A DNA stretch of 6,827 bases from contig CAYJLI010000082.1 in the NCBI GenBank assembly GCA_964371155.1, forward strand, positions 1 to 6,827, read 5' to 3'. The DNA is from CAYJEQ01 sp964371155 (GTDB lineage Bacteria; Bacillota; Clostridia; Oscillospirales; Ruminococcaceae). A model generated the notes under the pieces. It did not search any database, was not told where the DNA came from, and was given only the letters and a program-made list of their open reading frames with translations. Positions 6,570-6,827 of this stretch are shown piece by piece. Position numbers and translations under genes: made by a program. Position 1 is the stretch's first letter, and each line of letters begins with the position of its first letter.

Positions 6570-6606
6570 AAACTATACAAAAAAAGTAGATTTTTTTGTA
6601 TAGTTT
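6570..6606. repeat. Perfect 16-bp inverted repeat with 5-base loop upstream of the promoter
   Basis: The arms 6570-6585 (AAACTATACAAAAAAA) and 6591-6606 are exact reverse complements, separated by GTAGA. The element lies about 30 bases upstream of the operon's -35 region. It is almost wholly A/T with only two G-C pairs, so as RNA it would be a weak hairpin. Either strand ends in a short T run within the stem rather than after it, so it is not a classical intrinsic terminator. It could be an operator for a dimeric regulator, a weak bidirectional terminator for a gene beyond the window, or simply a symmetric AT-rich element. Confidence 0.6.
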
Positions 6607-6827
6607 GTTTTTAAACCTATGCAATGTTTACAATTTAACAAAATTTCCACCTATATCCCTTGCTTGTGTAAATTGTGGTATAGGAAAAAATGTTCCACCG
6701 CTAAACTTATTTTTTCTAATAATTTATACCGAATTTAACATTTTTGCATTTTTAGAAATATTTGTAACCGAAATTTGTCTTAATAGCACAATATATAGTG
6801 TCGTATTTTATTCACTCATACATAATA
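6607..6827. other. AT-rich non-coding region at the right edge with short repeats
   Basis: No open frame here looks like a gene on either strand, and no RNA gene was recognised. It contains short interlocking repeats: ACAATTT (6630-6636) with AAATTGT (6670-6676), CCTATA (6650-6655) with TATAGG (6679-6684), direct copies of ACCTAT (6615-6620 and 6649-6654), and TTCCACC at 6645-6651 and 6693-6699. A near-palindrome of 14 bases, CACAATATATAGTG, lies at 6787-6800 with one mismatched base pair. The neighbouring gene must lie beyond 6827. Confidence 0.45.

Noticed and set aside
6415..6624. A 69-codon minus-strand open frame across the promoter and the first gene's start
   Set aside because: It overlaps the promoter, the inverted repeat and the start of the first methyltransferase in another frame, has no convincing ribosome binding site and shows no protein features.
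6680..6710. A T-box antiterminator-like GCGGTGGAAC on the minus strand
   Set aside because: The conserved bases that should follow are absent, there is no terminator/antiterminator pair, and it lies upstream of the likely promoter.

Overview
The window holds one complete seven-gene operon on the minus strand, read from about position 6505 down to 194. The DNA is AT-rich, with strong Shine-Dalgarno (SD) sequences of the GGAGG type, two GTG starts, a lipoprotein-type binding protein and very tight gene packing. Together these suggest a low-GC Bacillota, probably an anaerobic Clostridia-type organism. That assignment is an inference from style; there is no phylogenetic marker in the window.

Layout in order of transcription: an AT-rich upstream region (6450-6827) with a perfect 16-bp inverted repeat, a probable sigma-A promoter and a short leader; two tandem, related class I SAM-dependent methyltransferases (6449-5715 and 5702-4950); a NikB/DppB-type permease (4931-3996); a NikC/DppC-type permease (3945-3151); a family 5 extracytoplasmic binding lipoprotein (3134-1608); and two short ATPases of the NikD and NikE type (1598-912 and 919-194). 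A 3' region of hairpins (1-193) follows. Intergenic gaps are 12, 18, 50, 16 and 9 bases, then an 8-base overlap, so co-transcription and partial translational coupling are likely.

The five transport genes form a complete nickel/peptide-class ABC importer. The short ATPases without the C-terminal extension of oligopeptide ATPases, together with the N- and C-terminal signatures of the binding protein, favour nickel or a nickel chelate (NikZ/CntA-like) over peptides. The substrate is not proven by sequence.

The most interesting point is the pair of methyltransferases placed first in the operon. They share an unusual set of motifs and look like an old tandem duplication. They could act on a small metal ligand that the importer takes up, on the chelate after uptake, or on something linked to metal status. 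None of these roles can be decided from sequence alone. No mobile element, CRISPR array, tRNA or rRNA was recognised.
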